16,002 bases of DNA from Clostridia bacterium (GCA_900758165.1 CAAEQN010000129.1:1-16002); one strand, 5' to 3'. Shown: positions 5,478-13,404, numbered from the stretch's first letter. Translations and numbers: made by a program. Notes: a model not told the origin generated them from the sequence alone.

Positions 5478-6794
5478 ATGTCTTTTATAGTAGCGATAGA
5501 TGGACCTGCAGGAACAGGAAAAGGTACAATGGCAGAAAAATTGTCAAAAAAATATAAACTTGTAAATATTGACACAGGAGCAACTTATAGATGTGTAACT
5601 TTAGAAATGTTAAATAAAAACATAAAATTAGATGAAGAAAATAAAATTGCAGAAATGCTTAAAGAAATAAAAATAGATATGAGCAATGAGAATGGAAAGC
5701 AGAAAGTATTATTAAATGGAGAAGATGTAACTTCAGAAATACGAAGTAAGCGAGTATCAGAAAAAGTTTCACAAGTATCTAGCATAAAACAAATAAGAAT
5801 TGCAATGGCTGATTTACAAAGAAAAATGGCTAAAGGCAAAGATGTAATAATGGAAGGAAGAGATATTTGTACCGTTATATTTCCAACTGCAGATGTAAAA
5901 ATATATCTTGATGCAACAGCAGAAGTAAGAGCGGAAAGAAGATTTAAGCAAAATCAGGAAAAAGGGATAAACATGTCTTATGAAGAAGTGCTAGAAAACA
6001 TAAAAAACAGAGATAAAAACGACATGGAAAAAGAATTTGGAGCATTAAAGGTAGCTCCAGGAGCCACAGTTATAGATTCTACTAATATGACAATAAAAGA
6101 AGTGGAAAGAGAAATTTCAAAAATTATAGATAAAAGAAAAAGAGAAATAAAAAAAGAAAAAAAAATTTACTGGGAGAGACCGGAAACACCTTGGAAAAAA
6201 GGAGTAAGAGCAACAATAAAAGCAATATTACATGCATTTTATAAAGTAGTATTCAGATTAGAAAAAGTAGATGAGGAAAATTTACCAATGGATGAACCTG
6301 TTATAATATGTGCAAATCATCTAAATTACTGGGATGCTACAGGATTAGTGGTTTGCTCAAAAAGAGTAATTCGTTTTATAGGAAAAGAAGATTTATTTAA
6401 TCATCCTTTTTTAAATTGGATAGCACATGTATTTAACGTAATACCAATAAAAAGAGGGCAAAGAGATTTAGAAGCAATGAAAAGATGTTTAAGAGCTTTA
6501 AAAAACGGAGAGGCAATAGGTTTATTCCCTGAAGGTACAAGGAGAGGCTTAGAAAGAGGAGAAAAAGTACGAAATGGAGCAGCCTATATGGCACTAAAAG
6601 CAAAAGTAAAAGTTGTGCCAGTAGGAATACAAGGAACATTCAAACCATTTACAAAAGTAAGGTTAGTATATGGAAAACCTTTAGATTTTAGTAAATATGA
6701 GTATGATGCAAAAAATCCAGAAAAAGATAATTTAGAACTTGCCACAAAAGAAATTATGGATAATATAATTATGTTGACAAAAAAGGAAAAATAA
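5478..6794 (+). CDS. cmk: cytidylate kinase fused to 1-acyl-glycerol-3-phosphate acyltransferase
   Basis: A 438-residue fusion. Residues 1 to about 218 are cytidylate kinase, which phosphorylates CMP and dCMP with ATP: P-loop GPAGTGKGT (9-17), DTGATYR (32-38), GRDICTVIFP, and the Arg/Asp lid. After a basic linker (KREIKKEKK), residues about 235-438 form a PlsC-type acyltransferase that would convert lysophosphatidic to phosphatidic acid: catalytic H-x4-D at H281-D286 (NHLNYWD), FPEGT (350-354) and VPVGIQGT. No stop or frameshift separates the halves, and both have complete motifs. In many Clostridia cmk and plsC are neighbouring genes. Kinase and acyltransferase supply the two substrates (CTP, after another kinase, and phosphatidic acid) for CDP-diacylglycerol synthesis. 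GAGGAGG lies 7 bases before the ATG. Confidence 0.93.
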   Translation: MSFIVAIDGPAGTGKGTMAEKLSKKYKLVNIDTGATYRCVTLEMLNKNIKLDEENKIAEMLKEIKIDMSNENGKQKVLLNGEDVTSEIRSKRVSEKVSQVSSIKQIRIAMADLQRKMAKGKDVIMEGRDICTVIFPTADVKIYLDATAEVRAERRFKQNQEKGINMSYEEVLENIKNRDKNDMEKEFGALKVAPGATVIDSTNMTIKEVEREISKIIDKRKREIKKEKKIYWERPETPWKKGVRATIKAILHAFYKVVFRLEKVDEENLPMDEPVIICANHLNYWDATGLVVCSKRVIRFIGKEDLFNHPFLNWIAHVFNVIPIKRGQRDLEAMKRCLRALKNGEAIGLFPEGTRRGLERGEKVRNGAAYMALKAKVKVVPVGIQGTFKPFTKVRLVYGKPLDFSKYEYDAKNPEKDNLELATKEIMDNIIMLTKKEK

Positions 6795-6802
6795 GGTATA
6801 AT
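6774..6802 (+). promoter_or_regulatory. full-consensus sigma-A promoter for rpsA, inside the end of cmk-plsC
   Basis: TTGACA (6774-6779), exactly 17 bases, TATAAT (6797-6802): both boxes match consensus perfectly. The -35 box and spacer lie within the last codons and stop of cmk-plsC. Transcription would begin about 6809, immediately before the hairpin at 6814. Confidence 0.85.
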
Positions 6803-6813
6803 TTAGAACAGAT

Positions 6814-6846
6814 ATCGCCCAATAGGGACGCCCTTTTTTGGGCGAT
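6814..6846 (+). terminator. hairpin: terminator of cmk-plsC and likely 5' hairpin of the rpsA message
   Basis: ATCGCCCAA (6814-6822) pairs perfectly with TTGGGCGAT (6838-6846); inside, GGG (6825-6827) can pair with CCC (6831-6833) around an ACG loop. CGCCC at 6829-6833 could alternatively pair with GGGCG (6840-6844). The downstream U tract is poor, so termination may be partial. Confidence 0.6.
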
Positions 6847-6915
6847 TAACAATTTAATTTTTACTTAAAAGGTGAAAACTTTATTGAAAAAATAAATTAG
6901 AAATGAAGGATTTTT

Positions 6916-8016
6916 ATGGAAAAATTTGAAGATAATCTAACCTTTGAAGATATAATAAACCAGACATTTAAGCAAATAAGAATAGGCAAAACTATTACTG
7001 GAACTATTATAGATATTAATTCTAAAGGCGAAATTTTTGTAGACATTGGATACAAGGCAGACGGAATAATTCCTAGAACCGAATATTTTAGTGAAAAAGG
7101 ACTTTCTCCAAATGAAGAGTTTAAGGTTGGAGATAAAATAAAGGCTGATGTTTTAAAACTAAATGATGGACAAGGAAATGTTTTAATGTCATATAAACAT
7201 TCAAAAATAAAAGAAATAAGAAAAGAATTCAAAGAAAAGGTTGATTCAAACAATATTTTTGATGAAAAAGTTAGCCAAGTAAACAAAAATGGATTAGTAA
7301 TACTTTATAAAAACTTAATAAGAATATTTATACCATTATCACTTTCTGAAATAGGAAGAGATGAAGACACAAGCAGTTATGTTGGTAAAAATATGAAGTT
7401 TAGAATAATAGAAAATGATGAAAGAGCCAAAAAAATTATTGGTTCGGTAAAAGTTGTTGTAGAAGAAGAAAAACAAAAAAAAGCGGAAGAATTTTGGAAT
7501 AGCATAGAAATAGGCAAAAAATATATTGGAACAGTAACAAGTATTAGTGATTATGGAGCTTTTGTAGATATAGGAGGAGCTCAAGGATTATTACATATAA
7601 GTGAAATTACTTGGGGAAGAAACCAAAATCCAAGAGATTTATTAAAGGTAGGACAAGAAATTGAAGTAAAAGTTAAAGAATTAGATAGAGAAAATAAAAG
7701 ATTTAAACTTTCTTACGACAAAAAAGGCCCAGATCCTTGGAATAAAGTAGAAGAGAAATATCATATTGGAGATGTAGTAAAAGTAAAAATTTCTAAATTA
7801 GTACCATTTGGAGCATTTGCAGAATTAGAAAAAGGAGTTGAAGGTTTAGTACATATTTCACAAATATGTGAAAAGAAAATATCAAAACCAGAAGAAGAAC
7901 TTAAAGTTGGACAAAAAGTAAATGCAAAAATAATAGATATAAATTTAGAAAGCAAAAAGATAGAACTTTCTATTAGAGAAATAGAAGGAACATCACAAGA
8001 ATATAAAGAAGACTAA
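6916..8016 (+). CDS. rpsA: 30S ribosomal protein S1 (four S1 domains)
   Basis: A 366-residue protein made of four S1 (OB-fold) repeats: about 24-93, 113-180, 200-268 and 284-353. Repeats 3 and 4 are the most canonical (YGAFVDIGGAQGLLHISE; FGAFAELEKGVEGLVHISQ); repeat 2 is degenerate, as in other Firmicutes. Length and four-domain plan match Gram-positive S1 homologues (B. subtilis YpfD type) rather than the six-domain E. coli protein. It binds mRNA and may assist initiation on some messages. In many Clostridia S1 is fused behind IspH in a cmk-plsC-ispH-rpsA cluster; here there is no IspH portion and the start is a clean ATG with AAGGA 6 bases upstream. Confidence 0.93.
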   Translation: MEKFEDNLTFEDIINQTFKQIRIGKTITGTIIDINSKGEIFVDIGYKADGIIPRTEYFSEKGLSPNEEFKVGDKIKADVLKLNDGQGNVLMSYKHSKIKEIRKEFKEKVDSNNIFDEKVSQVNKNGLVILYKNLIRIFIPLSLSEIGRDEDTSSYVGKNMKFRIIENDERAKKIIGSVKVVVEEEKQKKAEEFWNSIEIGKKYIGTVTSISDYGAFVDIGGAQGLLHISEITWGRNQNPRDLLKVGQEIEVKVKELDRENKRFKLSYDKKGPDPWNKVEEKYHIGDVVKVKISKLVPFGAFAELEKGVEGLVHISQICEKKISKPEEELKVGQKVNAKIIDINLESKKIELSIREIEGTSQEYKED

Positions 8017-8030
8017 TCTAAAAGAGAAGC

Positions 8031-8095
8031 AATTGATGTTGGAAGATAGAAGCTAGTAAGAAAAAAGCTAAGCATCTAACTTCCAACCTCCAATT
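8031..8095. repeat. large imperfect hairpin between rpsA and typA
   Basis: AATTG (8031-8035) with CAATT (8091-8095), GTTGGAAG (8038-8045) with CTTCCAAC (8080-8087), TAGA (8047-8050) with TCTA (8075-8078) and AGCT (8051-8054) with AGCT (8066-8069). No U tract follows. It looks more like a small mobile or intergenic repeat, or a processing hairpin, than a terminator. Confidence 0.55.
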
Positions 8096-8133
8096 ATAGA
8101 TAAATAAATTAATCAAAGTAGAGGTAGAAAAAA

Positions 8134-9942
8134 ATGAATAATAAAAATATTAGAAATATAGCAATAATTGCACACGTTGATCATGGAAAGACTACTTTAG
8201 TAGATGCTCTTTTAAAGCAAAGCCATGTGTTTAGAGAAAATGAACAAGTTTCAGAAAGAGTAATGGATTCTGGAGATATAGAAAAAGAAAGAGGAATTAC
8301 AATACTTTCTAAAAACACATCTGTAATGTATAATGGAGTAAAAATTAACATAGTTGATACTCCTGGACATGCTGATTTTGGAGGAGAAGTAGAACGTGTT
8401 CTAAAAACTGTTGATGGTGTATTACTATTAGTAGATGCATTTGAAGGACCAATGCCTCAAACCAGAGAAGTTTTGAAAAAATCTTTAGCATTAAACTTAA
8501 AACCAATAGTAGTAATAAATAAAATAGATAGACCAGGTGCAGATCCAGCAAAAGCATTAGATAAAGTTATAGAACTATTTATAGAACTAAATGCAACAGA
8601 TGAACAACTAGACTTTCCAGTAATATATGCATCAGCTAAAAATGGAATGGCAAAAATGAATTTAGAAGATGAATCTGATAATATAACTTGTATATTTGAT
8701 ACAATCATAGACAAAATAGAGCCACCAACTTGTGACATGGAAGGAACTATGCAAATGCTAGTATCTAATATAGATTATGATGATTATTTAGGAAGAATTG
8801 CAATAGGAAGAGTTGAACGTGGTAAAATAAAAAATGGTATACCAGTTTCTATATGTAAACAAGACAAAACTACTCAAGGAAAAATAGCAAAATTATTTAC
8901 ATTTATGGGATTAAAAAGAGTAGAAGTAGATGAAGTAGATGCAGGGGATATAGTTGCAATATCTGGAATTCCTGATATAAGTATAGGAGATACAATATGC
9001 GATCTAGCTAATCCAGAAAAAATACCATTTGTAAATATAGATGAACCAACAGTTTCTATGACATTTAGTGTAAACAATGGACCTTTTGCAGGAAAAGAAG
9101 GAGAATTTGTTACATCAAGACATATTAGAGATAGATTATTTAAAGAATTAGAAAGAAATGTAAGTCTTCGTGTAAGAGAAACAGAATCAGCTGATAGTTT
9201 TGAAGTATGTGGAAGAGGAGAACTTCATTTATCTGTATTGATAGAGACAATGAGAAGAGAAGGATTCGAACTTTTAGTATCTCGTCCTAAAGTTATATTT
9301 AAAGAAATAGATGGAGTAAAATGTGAACCAATAGAAGATTTAGTTGTAAATGTACCAGACGAAGCAATAGGAACAGTTATAGAAAAATTAGGAAGACGTA
9401 AGGCTGAAATGAAAAACATGGAGCCAGCAGAATTAGGACACACAAAAATAGAATTTAGAATTCCAGCGCGTGGATTAATTGGGTATAGAACAGAATTCTT
9501 AACAGACACAAAAGGAACAGGAACAATGAATTCAATATTTGATTGCTATGAACCATATAAAGGAGATATACAAGCAAGAACAAGAGGAGTTCTAGTTGCA
9601 TTTGAACAAGGAACATCAATTACTTATGGACTATATAATGCACAATTAAGAGGCGAACTATTTATAGGACCAGGTGTTGAAGTATACGAAGGAATGATTG
9701 TTGGAATAAATTCTAGAAATGAAGATATTTCTATAAATGTATGTAAAGAAAAACATTTAACAAATACAAGAGCATCTGGTTCAGATGATGCATTAAGATT
9801 AGTACCACCAATCCAATTATCATTAGAAAAAGCTATAGAATTTATAGCCGAAGATGAACTTGTTGAAGTAACACCAAAAAATATTAGATTAAGAAAAATT
9901 ATCTTGAATAACAAAGATAGAGAAAAAGCTGCAAGAAGATAA
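8134..9942 (+). CDS. typA: translational GTPase TypA/BipA
   Basis: Full-length 602-residue ribosome-associated GTPase of the EF-G superfamily, involved in 50S assembly at low temperature and in stress responses. GTPase motifs: G1 AHVDHGKT (13-20), G2 RGITI (53-57), G3 DTPGH (75-79), G4 NKID (129-132) and G5 SAKNG near 169. After it come the beta-barrel domain, the EF-G-like domains III and V, and the TypA-specific C-terminal domain with RGLIGYRTEFLTDTKGTG and GSDDALRLVPP, the stretch that inserts toward the decoding region. The Shine-Dalgarno GAGGT lies about 10 bases before the ATG. It is probably read from the rpsA promoter, since no strong promoter is seen in the short gap. Confidence 0.97.
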   Translation: MNNKNIRNIAIIAHVDHGKTTLVDALLKQSHVFRENEQVSERVMDSGDIEKERGITILSKNTSVMYNGVKINIVDTPGHADFGGEVERVLKTVDGVLLLVDAFEGPMPQTREVLKKSLALNLKPIVVINKIDRPGADPAKALDKVIELFIELNATDEQLDFPVIYASAKNGMAKMNLEDESDNITCIFDTIIDKIEPPTCDMEGTMQMLVSNIDYDDYLGRIAIGRVERGKIKNGIPVSICKQDKTTQGKIAKLFTFMGLKRVEVDEVDAGDIVAISGIPDISIGDTICDLANPEKIPFVNIDEPTVSMTFSVNNGPFAGKEGEFVTSRHIRDRLFKELERNVSLRVRETESADSFEVCGRGELHLSVLIETMRREGFELLVSRPKVIFKEIDGVKCEPIEDLVVNVPDEAIGTVIEKLGRRKAEMKNMEPAELGHTKIEFRIPARGLIGYRTEFLTDTKGTGTMNSIFDCYEPYKGDIQARTRGVLVAFEQGTSITYGLYNAQLRGELFIGPGVEVYEGMIVGINSRNEDISINVCKEKHLTNTRASGSDDALRLVPPIQLSLEKAIEFIAEDELVEVTPKNIRLRKIILNNKDREKAARR

Positions 9943-9950
9943 AATAATAT

Positions 9951-9988
9951 AGAGAGTGATTATAAAATTACTCTCTAATTATAGTTTT
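9951..9988 (+). terminator. terminator after typA
   Basis: AGAGAGTGAT (9951-9960) pairs with ATTACTCTCT (9967-9976) with one G-U pair and a 6-base loop, followed by a broken T-rich run reaching TTTT at 9985-9988. Confidence 0.7.
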
Positions 9989-9995
9989 AAAAATC

Positions 9996-10024
9996 TATAC
10001 AAAATAAATATGGAATGATATAAT
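9996..10024 (+). promoter_or_regulatory. sigma-A promoter for the hpt-trmR-trhP operon
   Basis: TATACA (9996-10001), 17-base spacer, perfect TATAAT (10019-10024), with TG at 10016-10017 as an extended -10 compensating for the weak -35. Confidence 0.65.
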
Positions 10025-10051
10025 TTTAGAAAAAACGAAAAGGAAAATAAT

Positions 10052-10573
10052 ATGGAAGAAGTTAAAGTATTAATAAATAAAAAAGAGATTGATAAAAAAG
10101 TAGAAGAATTAGCGGCTAAACTAGATAAAGAATATGAAGGAAAAGAAATAACAGTACTTTCCGTTTTAAATGGAGCAGCATTTTTTACAGTAGAATTAAC
10201 ATTAAAAATGAAAACAAAGATAAAGTATTCATTTATTAAAATATCAAGCTATGAAGGAACCGAAAGTAGCGGGAAAATAACACTAAATTTAGATGTATCA
10301 AATTCTGATATAGAAGGAAAAGATGTTTTAATAGTAGAAGATATAGTAGATACGGGAAGAAGTATGAACTATTTGATAGAACATATAAAAGCAAAAAATC
10401 CAAAAAGTTTAAAAGTTTGTGTATTAGTAAGTAAACCAAGCAGAAGAGAAATAGAAGTACCAATTGATTATTTGGGATTTGAGATACCAAATAAATTTAT
10501 AATTGGATACGGTTTTGATGATGAAAATGGATATCAAAGAAATTTACCATTTATAGGATATAAAGAGGTTTAG
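10052..10573 (+). CDS. hpt: hypoxanthine phosphoribosyltransferase
   Basis: A 173-residue type I phosphoribosyltransferase that salvages hypoxanthine (and usually guanine) to IMP and GMP using PRPP. The PRPP-binding motif is VLIVEDIVDTGRS (about 92-104); the flexible catalytic loop SSYEGTESSGK lies at 65-75; the purine-binding end PNKFIIGYGFDDENGYQRNLPFIG is characteristic of Hpt rather than Xpt or Apt. Length is normal. AAGGA sits about 7 bases before the ATG. It is the first gene of a three-gene operon; only 4 bases separate it from the methyltransferase. Confidence 0.93.
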   Translation: MEEVKVLINKKEIDKKVEELAAKLDKEYEGKEITVLSVLNGAAFFTVELTLKMKTKIKYSFIKISSYEGTESSGKITLNLDVSNSDIEGKDVLIVEDIVDTGRSMNYLIEHIKAKNPKSLKVCVLVSKPSRREIEVPIDYLGFEIPNKFIIGYGFDDENGYQRNLPFIGYKEV

Positions 10574-10577
10574 AAAA

Positions 10578-11171
10578 GTGAATAAAGAAGAATTAGCAAA
10601 AATAAAGCAAAAAGCATTAGAAGAAAAAATACCAATAATAATGGATGATACACTAGGAGTAATTACAAAAATATTAATAGATAAAAAGCCAAGACGAATA
10701 TTAGAAATAGGCGCTGCAGTAGGGTATTCTGCAATGTGTTTTTCAGAATATTTATCAGAAGACGGAAGAATAGACACAATAGAAAGAGACAAAATAAGAG
10801 CTGCAGAGTGTAGAGAAAATCTAAGAAAAGTTGGTGTAGAAGAGAAAATACAGCTATATGAAGGTGATGCTGTTGAAATATTACCAACTTTAAACGAAAA
10901 ATATGATGTAGTATTTATAGATGCAGCAAAAGGTAAATACCCATTCTTTTTAGAACAAGCACTTCGTATGTTAAATAATAATGGAATAATATTAGCAGAC
11001 AATATTTTATATAAAGGATATGTAATGAGCAATTATAATAAGCACAAACAACGTACGGCTGTAACACATTTACGACAATATATAAAAGAAACTACAGAAA
11101 ACGAAGAACTTGAAACGCAGATATTAGAAGTAGGAGACGGACTTGCAATATCAAGAAAAATAGCCAATTAA
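10578..11171 (+). CDS. trmR: class I O-methyltransferase, TrmR/YrrM type (tRNA 5-hydroxyuridine methyltransferase)
   Basis: A 197-residue SAM-dependent methyltransferase of the family 3 (COMT-like) group. Motif I EIGAAVGYS (43-51), acidic residue E69 for the ribose of SAM, GDA (96-98), and the metal-site residues FIDAAKGK (114-120, Asp115) and ADN (140-142). It starts at GTG 10578, since the next ATG would remove 21 residues, and AGAGG is well placed 9 bases upstream. In B. subtilis the homologue yrrM sits next to the U32 genes yrrN and yrrO and encodes TrmR, which methylates 5-hydroxyuridine-34 of tRNA to 5-methoxyuridine. The same neighbour here supports this role over small-molecule catechol methylation. 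Confidence 0.82.
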   Translation: MNKEELAKIKQKALEEKIPIIMDDTLGVITKILIDKKPRRILEIGAAVGYSAMCFSEYLSEDGRIDTIERDKIRAAECRENLRKVGVEEKIQLYEGDAVEILPTLNEKYDVVFIDAAKGKYPFFLEQALRMLNNNGIILADNILYKGYVMSNYNKHKQRTAVTHLRQYIKETTENEELETQILEVGDGLAISRKIAN

Positions 11172-11224
11172 ATAATAGCAAAATGCTGAATTATAAAATA
11201 TAAAAAATAAAAAGGAGTATAAAG

Positions 11225-12472
11225 ATGAAAAAACCAGAATTGTTGGCACCAGCGGGATCTTTTGAAAAAGCAAGGGTCGCATTTATGTATGGTGCGGATG
11301 CTGTATATTGTGGAACTGCAAAATTATCTTTAAGAAGCAGAGCAGAAGTAGACGAAGACGATTTAGAAAAAACAATTAAGTATGCACATAGTATAGGAAA
11401 AAAAGTATATGCCACATTAAATATATATGCTTGGGACTCAAATTACGATGATATAGAAAAACAAGTTAGAATGCTAGATAGAGTTCATGTTGATGGAATA
11501 ATTGCTTCTGATGGAGGAGTTATACAGAAAATAAAAGAAGTGGCACCAAATTTAGAGATACATGTTAGTACGCAAGCAAATGTTGTTAGTTGGCACAGTG
11601 CAAAATTCTGGTATGACAATGGCGCTAAAAGAGTGATACTTGGAAGAGAAACTAGCAAAGACCAAATACAAGAAATAATGAAGAATAAGCCTAAAGATCT
11701 AGAAGTAGAAATGTTTATACATGGAGCTTTATGCTGGGCATATTCAGGAAGATGTTTTTTAAGTCAATATTTATCTTGTAGAAGTGCAAATTTAGGAGAT
11801 TGCTCTCAAAGTTGTAGATGGGCATATAACATGTATTTAGAAGAAAAAAATAATCCAGGAAATTTAATGCCAGTAGAAACAGACGAAAATGGTACATATA
11901 TATTATCTTCAAAAGACTTATGTTTAATAAAAGAAATACCACAAATAATAGAAATGGGAGTAGATAGCTTAAAGATAGAAGGAAGGCTAAAAACAGAATA
12001 TTATTTAGCAAGTGTAGTAAATGTATATAGAAATGCAATAGATGACTATATGAAAGATCCGAAAAATTATAACTACACAAAATACATGAAAGAATTAGAA
12101 AAAGTAAAAACCAGAGGACTTACAACATTTTACTTTAATGATAGAAACAATAAAGATTTCCAAGAATATGAAGGAAAACAATATAATCCAAATTATGAAT
12201 TTGGAGGCAAAGTATTAAAAGATAAAGCAGCAGGAGAAGCGACAACTATAGAAATAAAAAACAAGCTAAATGTAGGAGATACATTAGAAATAATCATACC
12301 AAACGAAATACAAGCAAAAGAATTTAAAATAGAAGAGTTATTTGATAGCCAAACAGGAGAAAAAATTAATACAATAAACCCAGGAAAACTAGGACAAACA
12401 GTAAATATGCTAATACCTTATGAAGTAAAAAAAGGTTGGATATTAAGAAGAAAAAAAGTTATTCATATTTAG
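11225..12472 (+). CDS. trhP: U32 family protein, TrhP-type tRNA uridine-34 hydroxylation factor
   Basis: A 415-residue member of peptidase family U32. The signature EMFIHGALCWAYSGRC lies at 162-177, followed by further cysteines at 185, 193 and 197; Cys170, 177, 193 and 197 align with the cluster-binding set of E. coli YegQ. The N-terminal half is a TIM-barrel-like domain (LLAPAGSFEKARVAFMYGADAVYCG), and the SLKIEGR motif is present. TrhP proteins use prephenate to hydroxylate uridine-34 of certain tRNAs, the step before TrmR. The older name 'collagenase-like protease' is probably misleading here. Only one U32 gene is present, where B. subtilis has two. AGGAG is 8 bases before the ATG. Its stop overlaps the end of the convergent popT by 14 bases. 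Confidence 0.85.
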   Translation: MKKPELLAPAGSFEKARVAFMYGADAVYCGTAKLSLRSRAEVDEDDLEKTIKYAHSIGKKVYATLNIYAWDSNYDDIEKQVRMLDRVHVDGIIASDGGVIQKIKEVAPNLEIHVSTQANVVSWHSAKFWYDNGAKRVILGRETSKDQIQEIMKNKPKDLEVEMFIHGALCWAYSGRCFLSQYLSCRSANLGDCSQSCRWAYNMYLEEKNNPGNLMPVETDENGTYILSSKDLCLIKEIPQIIEMGVDSLKIEGRLKTEYYLASVVNVYRNAIDDYMKDPKNYNYTKYMKELEKVKTRGLTTFYFNDRNNKDFQEYEGKQYNPNYEFGGKVLKDKAAGEATTIEIKNKLNVGDTLEIIIPNEIQAKEFKIEELFDSQTGEKINTINPGKLGQTVNMLIPYEVKKGWILRRKKVIHI

Positions 12473-13265
12473 CTAACTTATAAGAAACAAATAGTGAAAT
12501 TAGCATAATAACAATAGAAACAAATCCTGCAACATCAAAAGAGAAACCAGGATAAAGTACAAAAATAGAACCAAGAGTAAACCCTATAATTGTAAAAAAT
12601 GTAGCTTCATGATATTTGTCTAATAACACTTTTATTATTTGAAGCCAAAGTATACTACCAAACAAAATTCCAATTCCTAAAGGAATAAGAACAGACAAAT
12701 TAAGAGATGCTATTGCAGACAAGTATTGTTCATAAACGCCAAGGCACATTAGAATTATTGTGTTACTTATACCAGGGACTACTATACCAATAGCCATTAT
12801 AAAACCAACAAAAATTAAATAAATAAAGTTAGAAGAAATGGAATTTATGGTAAAATTAAAACTAAAATATTTTTCAGCTATAATTAAACTAATGCCAATA
12901 AGGAAAGAAAAAAATAATGGTATTAGTTTTTTTATTTGAATATACTTATTAGAAGAAGCTTGTTTAAACAGAGCAGGAATAGTACCAAGTATAAGACCAA
13001 TAAAAGCAAAACAAGCTTGCATTCTATAAATATCAAAAAAATATTTAATGACATTTCCAAAAAGAACAACTCCAAAAAAAGCACCAAGACCAATAGGAAA
13101 TAAAAAGTAAATATTTTTCTTAAAATCTTTAAATAAATTTACAATACTATTAACAAGTTTTTCGTAAATGCCAAAAATTACACAAAAAATGCCACTACTT
13201 ACACCAGGAAGAATAGCACCAAATCCAATTAAAATACCAACAATAAAATTAAATAAAAACTTCAT
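12459..13265 (-). CDS. popT: DUF368 membrane protein, PopT-type undecaprenyl-phosphate translocase
   Basis: A 268-residue polytopic membrane protein with about eight hydrophobic segments and two related halves, each with a Pro-Gly re-entrant-like motif followed by a GxYE signature: ILPGVSSGIFCVIFGIYEKL (about 18-37) and VVPGISNTIILMCLGVYEQY (about 161-180). This duplication is typical of DUF368. Members (PopT) return the lipid carrier undecaprenyl phosphate across the membrane for reuse in peptidoglycan and other wall polymers. The first motif reads PGVSSG where the family usually has PGVSGG. AGAGGA lies about 8 bases before the start. It is the only gene on the minus strand and is divergent from sigK. 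Confidence 0.88.
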   Translation of the reverse strand: MKFLFNFIVGILIGFGAILPGVSSGIFCVIFGIYEKLVNSIVNLFKDFKKNIYFLFPIGLGAFFGVVLFGNVIKYFFDIYRMQACFAFIGLILGTIPALFKQASSNKYIQIKKLIPLFFSFLIGISLIIAEKYFSFNFTINSISSNFIYLIFVGFIMAIGIVVPGISNTIILMCLGVYEQYLSAIASLNLSVLIPLGIGILFGSILWLQIIKVLLDKYHEATFFTIIGFTLGSIFVLYPGFSFDVAGFVSIVIMLISLFVSYKLAKYE

Positions 13266-13309
13266 AGATTATTTCCTCTTCTTAATAAAAATATGGCTTA
13301 ATAAATTAA

Positions 13310-13339
13310 ATTATGATAAATAAAAAATATAAATTCCAA
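13310..13339 (-). promoter_or_regulatory. possible sigma-A promoter for popT
   Basis: On the minus strand, TTGGAA (13339-13334), an 18-base spacer and CATAAT (13315-13310). Each box deviates from consensus, so this is a tentative call; it lies about 45 bases before the popT start. Confidence 0.35.
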
Positions 13340-13347
13340 AGGTCAGG

Positions 13348-13376
13348 CACTTTCATAAAAGTTATAACATATATTA
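13348..13376 (+). promoter_or_regulatory. possible sporulation-type (sigma-E/sigma-K) promoter for sigK
   Basis: CACT at 13348-13351, a 16-base gap and CATATATTA (13368-13376), close to the CATAnnnTA -10 and AC -35 of mother-cell sigma factors. No good sigma-A promoter was seen before sigK. Motifs this short and AT-rich can arise by chance. Confidence 0.4.
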
Positions 13377-13404
13377 TGGTATAGTGAGAATTTGGAGGTG
13401 CTTT

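Noticed and set aside
11225..12472. Annotation of the U32 gene as a collagenase or secreted protease
   Set aside because: No signal peptide; cysteine set and neighbour TrmR point to the cytoplasmic tRNA-hydroxylation role.
13384..13404. Upstream GTG start for sigK
   Set aside because: It would put the Shine-Dalgarno GGAGG inside the coding region and add residues not found before the pro-sequence in the family; ATG 13405 fits better.
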